DNA of 64,000 nucleotides, from assembly GCA_002452815.1 (NCBI GenBank), contig DKFM01000005.1:1-64000 (forward strand), given 5' to 3'. The DNA comes from Rhodobacteraceae bacterium UBA6796 (GTDB taxonomy: Bacteria; Pseudomonadota; Alphaproteobacteria; Rhodobacterales; Rhodobacteraceae). Positions 53,588 to 62,015 of this stretch are shown piece by piece. The stretch's first letter is position 1; each line of letters begins with the position of its first letter. The position numbers were made by a program, and so were the translations under genes. The notes under the pieces are model-generated. The model worked only from the letters and a program-made list of their open reading frames with translations. It was not told the origin of the DNA and ran no database searches.

Positions 53588-54522
53588 GGCGGCCCGCCGC
53601 AATCGCCGCCCTGATCTTTGCGCTGGCCACCCCCACGCTGGCCGCTCCGCCCGAACTGACCCTGCCGCAGGGCGCGGGGCTGAGCGCGCATGCCACCAAC
53701 CCCGCCACCAGCTATGACCTGCTGACCGGCCCCTGGCACGCGGGCGGTGGCGAACGGCGGCAGTTGGAAGGCGTGCGCGCCGACAGCGCGTGGCGGCTGC
53801 GCGCCAATCAGATGACGACGCTGCAGATCCTGGCCGATCTGCGCGAACAGATCGTCGCGGCGGGCTATCTGCCGCTTTATGAATGCGAAACCGACAGCTG
53901 CGGCGGGTTCGACTTCCGCTATGCGCTGGATCTGCTGCCCGAACCCGAGATGCATGTCGATCTGGGTGATTTTCGCTATCTCGCCGCCAGCCGCGGCGCC
54001 GAATTTCTGGCCCTGACGGTCAGCCGTTCATCGGAATCGGGGTTTGTGCATCTGACCACGCTGAGTGCGCAGGCCATTTCCACCGCGCAGCCCTCGAACC
54101 CATTGCAGCCCGACAGCCCCCTGCCGGCGCCTGCCCCTGCCCCGGGGCTCGGCCCGACGCTGGAGGCCAATGGCGCGGCGGTGCTGGAAGATCTGATCTT
54201 CGAAAGCGGCAAGGTCGAGCTGGAACCGGCCGAGTTCGAATCCTTGCGTGCCCTGGCCGATTACCTGTCGACCCGCCCCGAGATGCGTATTGCCCTGGTG
54301 GGCCACACGGATACCGAGGGCAGTCTGGCGGGCAATATCGCGATTTCGCAAAAGCGCGCTGCGGCCGTGCGGGCGCGGCTGATCGCCGATTACGGCGTGA
54401 CGCCCGCGCAGATCAGCGCCGAAGGCGCCGGCTGGCTGGCGCCACGCGCCAGCAACCAGACGCCCGAAGGCCGCGCAAAAAACAGACGGGTCGAGGTGAT
54501 TATCACCTCGACCCAGGACTGA
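53584..54522 (+). CDS. OmpA-family outer membrane protein
   Basis: This 312-aa protein has a signal peptide (MRRPAAIAALIFALATPTLA, cleavage near residue 20), an N-terminal domain of about 170 aa of unknown fold containing a CETDSC pair, a Pro-rich linker and a C-terminal OmpA-like peptidoglycan-binding domain at about 200-310 (LVGHTDTEGSLAGN, SQKRAAAVRARL, GRAKNRRVEVII). It should anchor the outer membrane or a periplasmic complex to peptidoglycan. It ends the coupled set CinA-like-GNAT-OmpA. Confidence 0.88.
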   Translation: MRRPAAIAALIFALATPTLAAPPELTLPQGAGLSAHATNPATSYDLLTGPWHAGGGERRQLEGVRADSAWRLRANQMTTLQILADLREQIVAAGYLPLYECETDSCGGFDFRYALDLLPEPEMHVDLGDFRYLAASRGAEFLALTVSRSSESGFVHLTTLSAQAISTAQPSNPLQPDSPLPAPAPAPGLGPTLEANGAAVLEDLIFESGKVELEPAEFESLRALADYLSTRPEMRIALVGHTDTEGSLAGNIAISQKRAAAVRARLIADYGVTPAQISAEGAGWLAPRASNQTPEGRAKNRRVEVIITSTQD

Positions 54523-54556
54523 CGGGCCCGACGGAAAGGCCCACCAAGAGGGAAGC

Positions 54557-55462
54557 TTACCAGTTGTCAGGGCCCTTGTCGGCGAAGGTCTGGGCCAGGA
54601 AGTCGATGAAGGCGCGCACCTTGGGCTGGGTGAACCGCCCGGGCGGATAGACCGCGTAAATCCCCAGCGTCTCCATCGGCAGATCGGGGATCGCCTCTTC
54701 CACCAGCCCCTGCTTCATCGCGTCGGCATAAAGGAAGCTGGGCAGATAGGCGATGCCAAGCCCGGCGATCGCGGCATGCAGCAGCGACTGGCCGTCGTTG
54801 ACCGTCAGCCACCCGGCAGACCGCACCTGCCGCCGTTCCCCGGACGGCGCGGTGATCTTCCACACATTGCCTGCCGACTGGTTCGAATAATGCAGCAGCT
54901 TGTGCTCGTTCAGATCGTCGATCTTCAGCGGGCGGCCGAATTTCTGGAAATAATGCGGCGAGGCGATCATCCGGCGCGACGTTTCGGTCAGCTTGCGCGC
55001 CCGCAGCGTGCTGTCTTCCAGATCGCCCACGCGGATCGCCATGTCGAAGCCTTCGGAAATCAATTCGACATAGCGGTTGTTCAGCACCATGTTGACGTTG
55101 ATTTCAGGAAACTCCTGCAGGAAATCCCCCAGCACGGGCGACAACAGGTTGACGCCGAAATCGGTGGCCACAGAAATCCGCAGCAGGCCCGAAGGCGCCA
55201 CCTGCATTGATGTCACCAGCGCGTCGGCCTCGCCCGCATCGTTCAGAACGCGGCGCGCGCGGTCGTAATAGGCCAGCCCGATCTCGGTCGGGGACACCCG
55301 GCGCGTGGTGCGGTTCAAAAGACGCGCGCCAAGACGGGCCTCCAGCGCCGATACATGTTTGGAAACGGCGGATTTCGAGATCCCCATCTTCTTTGCAGCA
55401 TCGGTGAAGCCGCCCTGATCCACAACGGTGGCGAAGGCTTCCATTTCGGTAAGGCGGTCCAT
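54557..55462 (-). CDS. LysR-family transcriptional regulator
   Basis: This 301-aa regulator has an N-terminal winged helix-turn-helix (FTDAAKKMGISKSAVSKHVSALEARLGARLL, in parts, about residues 19-49) and a substrate-binding domain with the opening LLRISVATDFG, as in the CrgA/aromatic-responsive subgroup. GAAGGG precedes ATG 55462. It is divergent from fadH over 228 bp, the classical arrangement for a LysR protein regulating its neighbour; the inducer is unknown. Confidence 0.92.
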   Translation of the reverse strand: MDRLTEMEAFATVVDQGGFTDAAKKMGISKSAVSKHVSALEARLGARLLNRTTRRVSPTEIGLAYYDRARRVLNDAGEADALVTSMQVAPSGLLRISVATDFGVNLLSPVLGDFLQEFPEINVNMVLNNRYVELISEGFDMAIRVGDLEDSTLRARKLTETSRRMIASPHYFQKFGRPLKIDDLNEHKLLHYSNQSAGNVWKITAPSGERRQVRSAGWLTVNDGQSLLHAAIAGLGIAYLPSFLYADAMKQGLVEEAIPDLPMETLGIYAVYPPGRFTQPKVRAFIDFLAQTFADKGPDNW

Positions 55463-55690
55463 TGTACACCCTTCGGGAACATAACAGTCTTTCTGTCCCC
55501 AAGCTTTCGGGGCCAAATCGGGCGCAAATGGGGCCACGGGGGGACAATACCGGGGAATTGCGACGGTTGACCTGCGTCGGGAAACGATTGTTGCGTGAAT
55601 GGCTGCCTGCCGGTTTACCCCATGACGCCGCGTTTGACGTGACATGCGCTGCCGCGCGCGTCACCTTGACGCCAGCCAAGGGAGGAAACC

Positions 55691-57703
55691 ATGAGCCATT
55701 ATCCGCATATGCTCGCCCCGCTCGATCTGGGGCATGTCGTGTTGAAAAACCGCGTGCTCATGGGCTCGATGCATACCAATCTCGAAGAGACCGGCGACTG
55801 GAACCGCGTCGCCGAATTCTATGCCACCCGCGCGCGCGGCGGCGTCGGCCTGATGGTCACCGGCGGCATGGCGCCGAACCGCGAGGGGGGCGTGTTTCCG
55901 GGGGCTGCGGGCCTGTTTACCGCGCAGGACATCGCCAATCACCGGATGATTACCGACCGCGTGCATGATGCGGGCGGGCGCATCGCGATGCAGATCCTGC
56001 ACGCCGGACGCTATGCCTACGGCCCCGATTGCGTGTCGGCCAGTGCCGTCAAATCGCCGATATCGCCCTTCGCCCCGCGCGCGCTGGACGAAGAGGGCAT
56101 CGAAAAGCAGATCGCCGATATCGTCACCGCCGCCCTGCGCGCCCGCGAGGCGGGCTATGACGGGGTCGAGGTGATGGGGTCCGAAGGCTATTTCCTGAAC
56201 CAGTTCCTGGTGCGCCACACCAACAAGCGCGAGGATCGCTGGGGCGGCACTTATGAAAACCGCATGCGTCTGCCGGTCGAGGTGGTGCGGCGCGTGCGCG
56301 AGGCCGTCGGCCCCGATTTCATCGTGATCTATCGCATTTCGCTGATCGACCTGGTGCCGGATGGCTCGACCTGGGACGAGGTGGTGACCCTGGCCCGCGC
56401 GATCGAGGCGGCGGGCGCCTCGATCCTCAACACCGGCATCGGCTGGCACGAGGCGCGGGTGCCGACCATCGCCACCTCGGTGCCGCGCGCGGCCTTCACC
56501 TGGCTGACCGCCCGGCTGCGCCCCGAGGTCGGCATTCCGGTCATCACCTCGAACCGGATCAACACGCCTGCGGTGGCCGAGGATATTCTGGCCAGTGGTC
56601 AGGCCGATATGGTCAGCCTGGCGCGCCCCTTCCTGGCCGATCCCGACTTCGTGGCCAAGGCCGCCGAGGGCCGCGCCGACGAAATCGCGCCCTGCATCGC
56701 GTGCAACCAGGCCTGTCTGGATCACACCTTCTCGGGCAAGATCTCGACCTGTCTGGTGAACCCGCGCGCCGCTTTTGAAACCGAACTGGTCCTGCACCCC
56801 ACGACGACGCCGAAAACCATTGCCGTGGTCGGCGCCGGCCCCGCGGGGATGAGCGCCGCGATCACCGCCGCCGGGCGCGGCCATGCGGTGACCCTTTTCG
56901 ACCGCGCGCCCGAGGTGGGCGGCCAGTTGCGGCTGGCCCGGCAGGTCCCCGGGAAAGAAGAATTCCACGGCCTCACCACTTGGTTCGCCACGATGCTGGA
57001 GCGCGCGGGCGTCACCCTGCGGCTGAACACCGACGCCACGCCCGAGGCGCTGGCCGGGTTCGACGAGGTGGTGATCGCGACCGGCGTCACCCCCCGCGAT
57101 CCGGGCATCCCCGGGCAGGAACGCGCGGTCAGCTATATCGACATCCTGAACGGCAGCGTCACGGCGGGCCCGCGCGTGGCGGTGGTCGGCGCAGGGGGCA
57201 TCGGCTTTGACGTGTCGGAATTCCTGACCGTCAGCGACAGCCCGACCCTGCACCCCGCGGAATGGATGCGCGAATGGGGCGTGGGCGATCCGGCGCAGAC
57301 GGCGGGCGGTCTGGCCGCGCCGCAGCCCGAACCGCCCGCGCGCCAGGTCACGCTGCTGCAACGCAAGCCCGAAAAACCGGGGCGGCGGCTGGGCAAGACC
57401 ACCGGCTGGATTCACCGCGCCGCGCTGCAGGCGAAGGGCGTCAAGATGATCGGCGGGGTGAATTACGAACGCATCGACGCGGACGGATTGCATGTCAGCT
57501 TCGGGGCCGCGCGGGAAAACCCGACGCTGATTGCCGCCGATACCGTTGTGCTGTGTGCGGGGCAGCTGTCCGACCGCGGGCTGGCCGATCAGCTGATCGC
57601 CGGGGGCCGCACGCCGCATGTGATCGGCGGCGCCGATGTTGCGGGCGAGTTGGACGCGAAACGTGCGATTGATCAGGGCACCCGGCTGGGCGCGGTGCTC
57701 TGA
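55691..57703 (+). CDS. fadH: 2,4-dienoyl-CoA reductase (NADPH), FadH type
   Basis: This 670-aa enzyme (E. coli FadH is 672 aa) reduces 2,4-dienoyl-CoA during oxidation of unsaturated fatty acids. It has an N-terminal old-yellow-enzyme barrel with FMN (about residues 1-330; NQFLVRHTNKREDRWGG), a 4Fe-4S cluster motif C-x2-C-x3-C-x11-C in the segment from CIACNQAC to the following TC, and C-terminal FAD and NADPH folds (AVVGAGPAGMSAAI and VAVVGAGGIGFDVSE). The start is preceded by AAGGGAGG. Related trimethylamine-dehydrogenase-like reductases are a less likely alternative. Confidence 0.88.
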   Translation: MSHYPHMLAPLDLGHVVLKNRVLMGSMHTNLEETGDWNRVAEFYATRARGGVGLMVTGGMAPNREGGVFPGAAGLFTAQDIANHRMITDRVHDAGGRIAMQILHAGRYAYGPDCVSASAVKSPISPFAPRALDEEGIEKQIADIVTAALRAREAGYDGVEVMGSEGYFLNQFLVRHTNKREDRWGGTYENRMRLPVEVVRRVREAVGPDFIVIYRISLIDLVPDGSTWDEVVTLARAIEAAGASILNTGIGWHEARVPTIATSVPRAAFTWLTARLRPEVGIPVITSNRINTPAVAEDILASGQADMVSLARPFLADPDFVAKAAEGRADEIAPCIACNQACLDHTFSGKISTCLVNPRAAFETELVLHPTTTPKTIAVVGAGPAGMSAAITAAGRGHAVTLFDRAPEVGGQLRLARQVPGKEEFHGLTTWFATMLERAGVTLRLNTDATPEALAGFDEVVIATGVTPRDPGIPGQERAVSYIDILNGSVTAGPRVAVVGAGGIGFDVSEFLTVSDSPTLHPAEWMREWGVGDPAQTAGGLAAPQPEPPARQVTLLQRKPEKPGRRLGKTTGWIHRAALQAKGVKMIGGVNYERIDADGLHVSFGAARENPTLIAADTVVLCAGQLSDRGLADQLIAGGRTPHVIGGADVAGELDAKRAIDQGTRLGAVL

Positions 57704-57720
57704 CCCCATCCCCGGGAAAA

Positions 57721-57743
57721 CCGGCGGGGTGATGCCCCGTCGG
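57721..57743 (+). terminator. Possible terminator after fadH
   Basis: CCGGCGGGG / CCCCGTCGG form a 9-bp stem (one G-U) around TGATG, between fadH and the convergent small gene. There is no T-run. Confidence 0.4.
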
Positions 57744-57749
57744 TGCGGC

Positions 57750-58115
57750 TCAGGCCTCGCCCTTGGCCTCGGTTTCGACGCAATGGCGCCGGAACGCCTT
57801 TTTCAGCAGGTCCAGTTCGGCGCGCAGCAGGTCCACCTCGGCGCGGATGTCATCTTCCAGCGGCACCCCGGTGACGATGGTGAACCGGCCCAGAACCTCG
57901 CCCGTGCAGGTGTCACGCAACAAGAAGGTCTGCACTCCGTCGGACAGGATTTCCGCCGGGATCGGCAAGCTCAGCCGCCACTTCCCCTGATGTTGCGCCG
58001 CAACCTCCAGCCCGGCCAGGGGCTGTTCCAGATGCACCACTTCCAGCGTCGGCTCCTCGGGGGAAACCACGATCCCTTCCCAGCGCCCGGCCCGGATTCG
58101 CGACGTTTCCAGCAT
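57750..58115 (-). CDS. Hypothetical protein beside DUF6478
   Basis: This 121-aa protein has no family I recognise. The first 90 residues look beta-rich (EGIVVSPEEPTLEVVHLEQPLAGLEV in parts, then FLLRDTCTGEVLGRFTIVTG), and the end is a Leu/Arg/Glu-rich helix (about residues 85-112) that may form a coiled coil. No signal peptide or membrane segment is seen. AGAGG precedes the start; ATG 58118 is equally possible. It follows the DUF6478 gene by 10 nt and is probably its partner. Confidence 0.7.
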   Translation of the reverse strand: MLETSRIRAGRWEGIVVSPEEPTLEVVHLEQPLAGLEVAAQHQGKWRLSLPIPAEILSDGVQTFLLRDTCTGEVLGRFTIVTGVPLEDDIRAEVDLLRAELDLLKKAFRRHCVETEAKGEA

Positions 58116-58125
58116 CATCTTCCTC

Positions 58126-58899
58126 TCAGATCTCGGCGCGCGGATGCCGCGCAAAAGTCAGATCGCGCAGCACGATCTGGTTCATTTGCGGCCCTTCGAA
58201 GATCAGATCGACCCAGACCTTCTCGATCCGTTTTTCGTTCATCTTGCTATAGGCCAGATCGAATTCCACGAATGTCTCGCCCTTATAAAGCGGCAATTCG
58301 CGGACAAGTTGTTCGGTGTTGGGGCCGTGCTTCACGTTCAGCCGGCAAAAGATTTCCAGCGGTTTTTCCAGTTCGACCTGCAGATCGAGCCGAATCAGAT
58401 GGGTCAGCCGCAACCCCCGCACCGCCGCCTCGGGCAGGTCCAGAACCAGCGACAGGAACGAGCCGTCGAAGCGGAACACATCCATCCGCAACCCGAAGGG
58501 CGCGCCATCCTCGGCCCGGGTGTTGCGGATCTGGCGCAGCGTCAGTTCCGAGGTCTGGCAGTCGTGAAACAGCGTGACCTCGCCGCCCATCTTCGCCTGG
58601 CTCTGCGCCGCCGCCATGCCCTGCGGCACAACCGGCCCACGCCACAATTCCGGGCGCCAGGCCCAGTCACAGCCCAGCGGGCGCACCACGGTATCGGCCC
58701 CGATCACCGGCACTGCCAGGCGGCTTTCGGCCACGAACAGCACGCGGTCCACCTCACGCCGGATCTCTCGGGCGTCCAGACGCAGCTGATCCAGTTCCCC
58801 CAGTTCCAGCTTCTCGGCCAGCCGTGCCGCGCGCGACCAACGCGACAACGCGCGCCGCTGCACCAGCCGGTCCAGAAAGGAATTCTGCATTTTCGTCAT
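58126..58899 (-). CDS. DUF6478 family protein
   Basis: This 257-aa soluble protein matches the Rhodobacterales family DUF6478, recognised by ADTVVRPLGCDWAWRPELWRGPVVPQGMAA in parts, VTLFHDCQTSELTLRQIRNTR, FGLRMDVFRFDGSFLSLVLDLPE, LNVKHGPNTEQLVRELPL and VDLIFEGPQMNQIVLRDLTFARHPRAE. The pattern suggests a beta-sandwich. Its function is unknown. ATG 58899 is used; ATG 58890 is possible. It forms a two-gene unit with the downstream 121-aa protein. Confidence 0.82.
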   Translation of the reverse strand: MTKMQNSFLDRLVQRRALSRWSRAARLAEKLELGELDQLRLDAREIRREVDRVLFVAESRLAVPVIGADTVVRPLGCDWAWRPELWRGPVVPQGMAAAQSQAKMGGEVTLFHDCQTSELTLRQIRNTRAEDGAPFGLRMDVFRFDGSFLSLVLDLPEAAVRGLRLTHLIRLDLQVELEKPLEIFCRLNVKHGPNTEQLVRELPLYKGETFVEFDLAYSKMNEKRIEKVWVDLIFEGPQMNQIVLRDLTFARHPRAEI

Positions 58900-59051
58900 C
58901 GGACCCCGGGCACCCCAGCAATCGTCACCATTCCAGAAACAGTATCCCGTTATCGTTTCGTTTCCACTAAAGCGAAAGGGCCTGGAAGCGATTTCTTTTC
59001 AGAGTCTTGCCCCACGCCCAGATTTTCTTGCACCGGGCGCGGTCGGCTGGG

Positions 59052-59675
59052 TCAATTGGCCGCGCGCGTCGCGCTGGCAAAACTTTGCAACAGATCGATC
59101 TGCGCGGAATCGTCCAGCGGCACGGCCTGCAGCGGCATCACCGACAGCGCCGTGACCCGCCCGCCGAATTGCCCGATCGCCCGCCAGTAGCGCGCCGCGA
59201 CCGGCACCGACTGCGGCGCCGAACGGTCATTGATCTTCAACAGCAGCAGATCACCCTTGCGCGTGACCTTCTCGATCGTCACATCCTTGGCCTGCCCGGA
59301 TCGGGCCAGCGCTGCACGCCCCGGTTCCGAACGGAAGAATGCCTCCATTCCCGCGAATCGTGCGGCCATCGGTTCCGTGGTCTGTGGGCCGAGCGTCGCA
59401 CTGAGCAGCGCACGATAGGCCGGGCGCGGCGCGTTCGGATCGCGCGAGATCGCCGCGCAGGTGCCAAACAGCACGAAGGCACCCTCGGCGGTGTCGCGCG
59501 TCGAGGCAGGGTCCACGCAATAGCCGCGCGGCGCGACAAGCGTCAGCGTCCCGTCCGCCACGGTGATACGGTTCGACGCGGGCACACGGCCCAGTTCGGA
59601 TGGCACGCAGGCCCCCACCACGGCCAGAAGGCTCAGCCCGGCAAGCGTGCGACGAAGATAAGAAGCAACAGGCAT
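59052..59675 (-). CDS. Putative lipoprotein of unknown function
   Basis: This 207-aa protein has a lipoprotein signal: Arg residues, a hydrophobic stretch (LAGLSLLAVV) and the lipobox VGAC with Cys23. The mature part contains a Cys pair (GYCVDP and FGTCAAI) and a C-terminal alpha/beta region (VTIEKVTRKGDLLLLKINDR). I do not recognise the family. It is probably anchored in the periplasm. It is monocistronic, with 59 nt to the ABC ATPase stop region and 150 nt to the DUF6478 gene. Confidence 0.7.
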   Translation of the reverse strand: MPVASYLRRTLAGLSLLAVVGACVPSELGRVPASNRITVADGTLTLVAPRGYCVDPASTRDTAEGAFVLFGTCAAISRDPNAPRPAYRALLSATLGPQTTEPMAARFAGMEAFFRSEPGRAALARSGQAKDVTIEKVTRKGDLLLLKINDRSAPQSVPVAARYWRAIGQFGGRVTALSVMPLQAVPLDDSAQIDLLQSFASATRAAN

Positions 59676-59734
59676 GTGATCGTCCCAGACAGCGTGCTGC
59701 AGACCTATCGTCCCCGCGCCCGTGCGACAACCCT

Positions 59735-60385
59735 TCAGACCGAGTCAAACGGGCGCAAGGCAAGGCTCCGCGCACAGGCGGCCAGATCTGACGCATCGTG
59801 GCTGACCAGCAGCGCGGGGATCTGCGCGGCCTGCAGGTGAGCCATCACGAAACCCCGCATCTCGGCCCGCAAGCCCGGGTCGAGCGCGGCGAACGGCTCG
59901 TCCAGCAGCAGGGCCCGCGGCGCGGCCAGCAGCGCCCGCATCAGCGCCACCCGGGCCCGTTGCCCGCCCGACAGGCTGGCCGGCGCGCGCGCCGCCATCC
60001 CGGCCAGCCCGGCGCGCTCCAGCGCCTGCACCACCGCCGCCTGCCGCGCCGCGCGTCCGCGCACACCGGGCGGCAGGGCCAGCGCCAGATTGTCGCCAAT
60101 GGACAGATGGGCGAACAGATGCGCCTGCTGGAACATCACGCCGACGCCGCGCCGCTCGGCCGGCAGGGCACGCAGGTCACAGCCCTCCAGCGCGATCTGG
60201 CCATGCAGCGTGAAACCGGGCGGCAGATGGCCGGCGATGGCCGCGATCAGGCTTGATTTCCCCATACCCGATGGGGCGCCCACCCCCAGCACCTCCCCCG
60301 CCGCGATCCGCAGACCAATCGGCGCGAACAGCGGTTGCGCTGCCCCCGGGGCGGCGATCGTCACATCGCGAAGTTCAAGCGCCAT
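59735..60385 (-). CDS. ynjD: ABC transporter ATPase, YnjD-like
   Basis: This 216-aa ABC ATPase has Walker A VGAPSGMGKSSL (about residue 35), Q-loop FQQAHLFAH, signature LSGGQRARVALMRAL (about 133) and Walker B ALLLDEPFAALDP, with the switch His in VSHD. It closes the operon of a binding protein, a double-length permease and a phosphatidyltransferase. The gene set YnjB-YnjC-YnjD with a YnjF homologue is what argues for YnjD rather than ThiQ. The substrate is unknown. It overlaps the permease end by 11 nt. Confidence 0.8.
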   Translation of the reverse strand: MALELRDVTIAAPGAAQPLFAPIGLRIAAGEVLGVGAPSGMGKSSLIAAIAGHLPPGFTLHGQIALEGCDLRALPAERRGVGVMFQQAHLFAHLSIGDNLALALPPGVRGRAARQAAVVQALERAGLAGMAARAPASLSGGQRARVALMRALLAAPRALLLDEPFAALDPGLRAEMRGFVMAHLQAAQIPALLVSHDASDLAACARSLALRPFDSV

Positions 60386-62015
60386 CGCCCGCCCCCCGCC
60401 GATCACGCGCCTGCCAGTCCGGCACGACCAACGCCGCGGCAAATCCCAGCAGCGGCAGCAGCGCCAGCAGCAGGCCATAGACCGCCGCCAGCCGCCGGTC
60501 GGCACCGGAACTGAGCGTCACCGCCTCGGTCGCCAGCACCGCGACACGCCCCGCGCCGGGCAGCAGCACCGCCAGATATTGCGCCGCCGACACGGCAAAA
60601 CCGATCGCCGCCGCCGCCATCAGCGGGCGCTGCAGCAGCGGCAACTTGATGCGTCCCAAGACACGCCAGGGCCCCGCGCCAAGGCCAGCCGCCGCGCGCA
60701 GATGCGCAGGGTCGAGCGCGCGCCACGGCCCGGCCAGCGCCAGCAGCACATAGGGAAAGACGAACAACAGCTCGGCCCAGATCACCGCCCCGGGGCCGGG
60801 CGGCAGGCCCAGAACCAGAAAGCCGCTGGTCAGCCCCTGCAGGAACCCGATCTGCGGCAGCAGCAGCGGCAGCACGATCAGCGCCCCAATGCGCAGAGGG
60901 CGGCGGGCGCGGTCTTCGGCCTCCAGCACGGCCACTGCCAGGGCCAGCGCCAGCGCGGTGACCACCACGCCAAGGCCCAGTGTGGTGCCCAGCACGGACC
61001 AATCGACCCGGCCCCAGCGTGCAAGGCTCGGGCCTTCCGGCCAAAGCTGCGGGAAGGTCCAGCGCCCGGCAACGGACCACAGCGCCAGCCCCGCCAGCGC
61101 CAAGAGCGGCAGCCCGGCCCCCAAAGCCGCGCCTGCGGCGGCGCATCCGGGCCACGCCCGCCCCCGCCGCCCGGCGCGCACCATGTGCCGCCCCAGCGAC
61201 GCCACGCCCCGCTCGGCCCCGATCCACAGTGCGACCACCCCAGCGATCAGCCCCAGCAACACCAGCGCCAGTGCCGAGGCGGGCACACGCAGCGCCAGAT
61301 CGGGCGCCATCAACAGCCGCAGGATCTGCACCACCAGCGTGGGGGGATGCGACGGACCAAGGATCAGCGCCATATCCACGACCGACAGCGCAAACGACAA
61401 GGTAATGAACAGCGGCAGACGCAGCGCGGGGTAAAGCTGCGGCCAGATCAGCCGCGCCCAGACCCGCCCCGGCGCATAGCCCAGACTGCGCCCGACGGCC
61501 ATTTCGGCGGCGATATCGCGCGGGGCCGCCGCGGCCAGCGTGACCAGCAGCAGAAACGGCACCTCCTTCAACACCAGCCCGACGATCAACGCCCCACCCC
61601 AGGGATCGCCCGGCAAAGGCCAGGCGGGCGGCACGCTCCAGCCCAGCGGCATCGCCAGCAGGCGCGCGATCCAGCCTGAGGGTGCCAGCAGGAACGCCAA
61701 CCCCAGCGCCAGCGCCGCATGCGGCACGGCCAGAAGCGGCGCCAGCACCCGCGCCGCCCCCGCCCGCCCGATCAGCCAGCCGGACAGTGGCACCGACAGC
61801 GCCAGCGCGATCAGCGTCGCCCCCAGCCCGGTGAGCAGCGTCAACCAAAGGCTGCGCCCGATCCCGGGCAGGGCCAGCGCCTGCGCAAACCCGGCCAGCG
61901 ACAGATCCCCGCCCAACCCGGGCTGCCAGCCCAAGGCCGCCAGCGCGGTCAGCCCGGCGCCCAGCCCCACCGGCGCGCCGATCAGCAGCAGAAGGGCCAC
62001 CCGCAGCCCGGTCAC
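60375..62015 (-). CDS. ynjC: ABC transporter permease, fused double domain, YnjC-like
   Basis: This permease of about 546 aa carries two transmembrane-domain copies with about six helices each, a fused arrangement seen in YnjC and ThiP-type permeases. EAA-like loops occur at AAEMAVGRSLGYAPGRVWARLIWPQLYPAL (in parts) and in the second half at LRAAAGLGAGPWRVLGRIKLPLL. I prefer the GTG at 62015, overlapping the ynjB stop as GTGA; ATG 62036 would overlap by 25 nt. It imports an unknown solute with YnjB and YnjD. Confidence 0.8.
   Translation of the reverse strand: MTGLRVALLLLIGAPVGLGAGLTALAALGWQPGLGGDLSLAGFAQALALPGIGRSLWLTLLTGLGATLIALALSVPLSGWLIGRAGAARVLAPLLAVPHAALALGLAFLLAPSGWIARLLAMPLGWSVPPAWPLPGDPWGGALIVGLVLKEVPFLLLVTLAAAAPRDIAAEMAVGRSLGYAPGRVWARLIWPQLYPALRLPLFITLSFALSVVDMALILGPSHPPTLVVQILRLLMAPDLALRVPASALALVLLGLIAGVVALWIGAERGVASLGRHMVRAGRRGRAWPGCAAAGAALGAGLPLLALAGLALWSVAGRWTFPQLWPEGPSLARWGRVDWSVLGTTLGLGVVVTALALALAVAVLEAEDRARRPLRIGALIVLPLLLPQIGFLQGLTSGFLVLGLPPGPGAVIWAELLFVFPYVLLALAGPWRALDPAHLRAAAGLGAGPWRVLGRIKLPLLQRPLMAAAAIGFAVSAAQYLAVLLPGAGRVAVLATEAVTLSSGADRRLAAVYGLLLALLPLLGFAAALVVPDWQARDRRGAGDGA

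Noticed and set aside
54523..54556. GGGCC/GGCCC inverted repeat after the OmpA gene as terminator
   Set aside because: A stem of 5 bp with no T-run is too weak to call.
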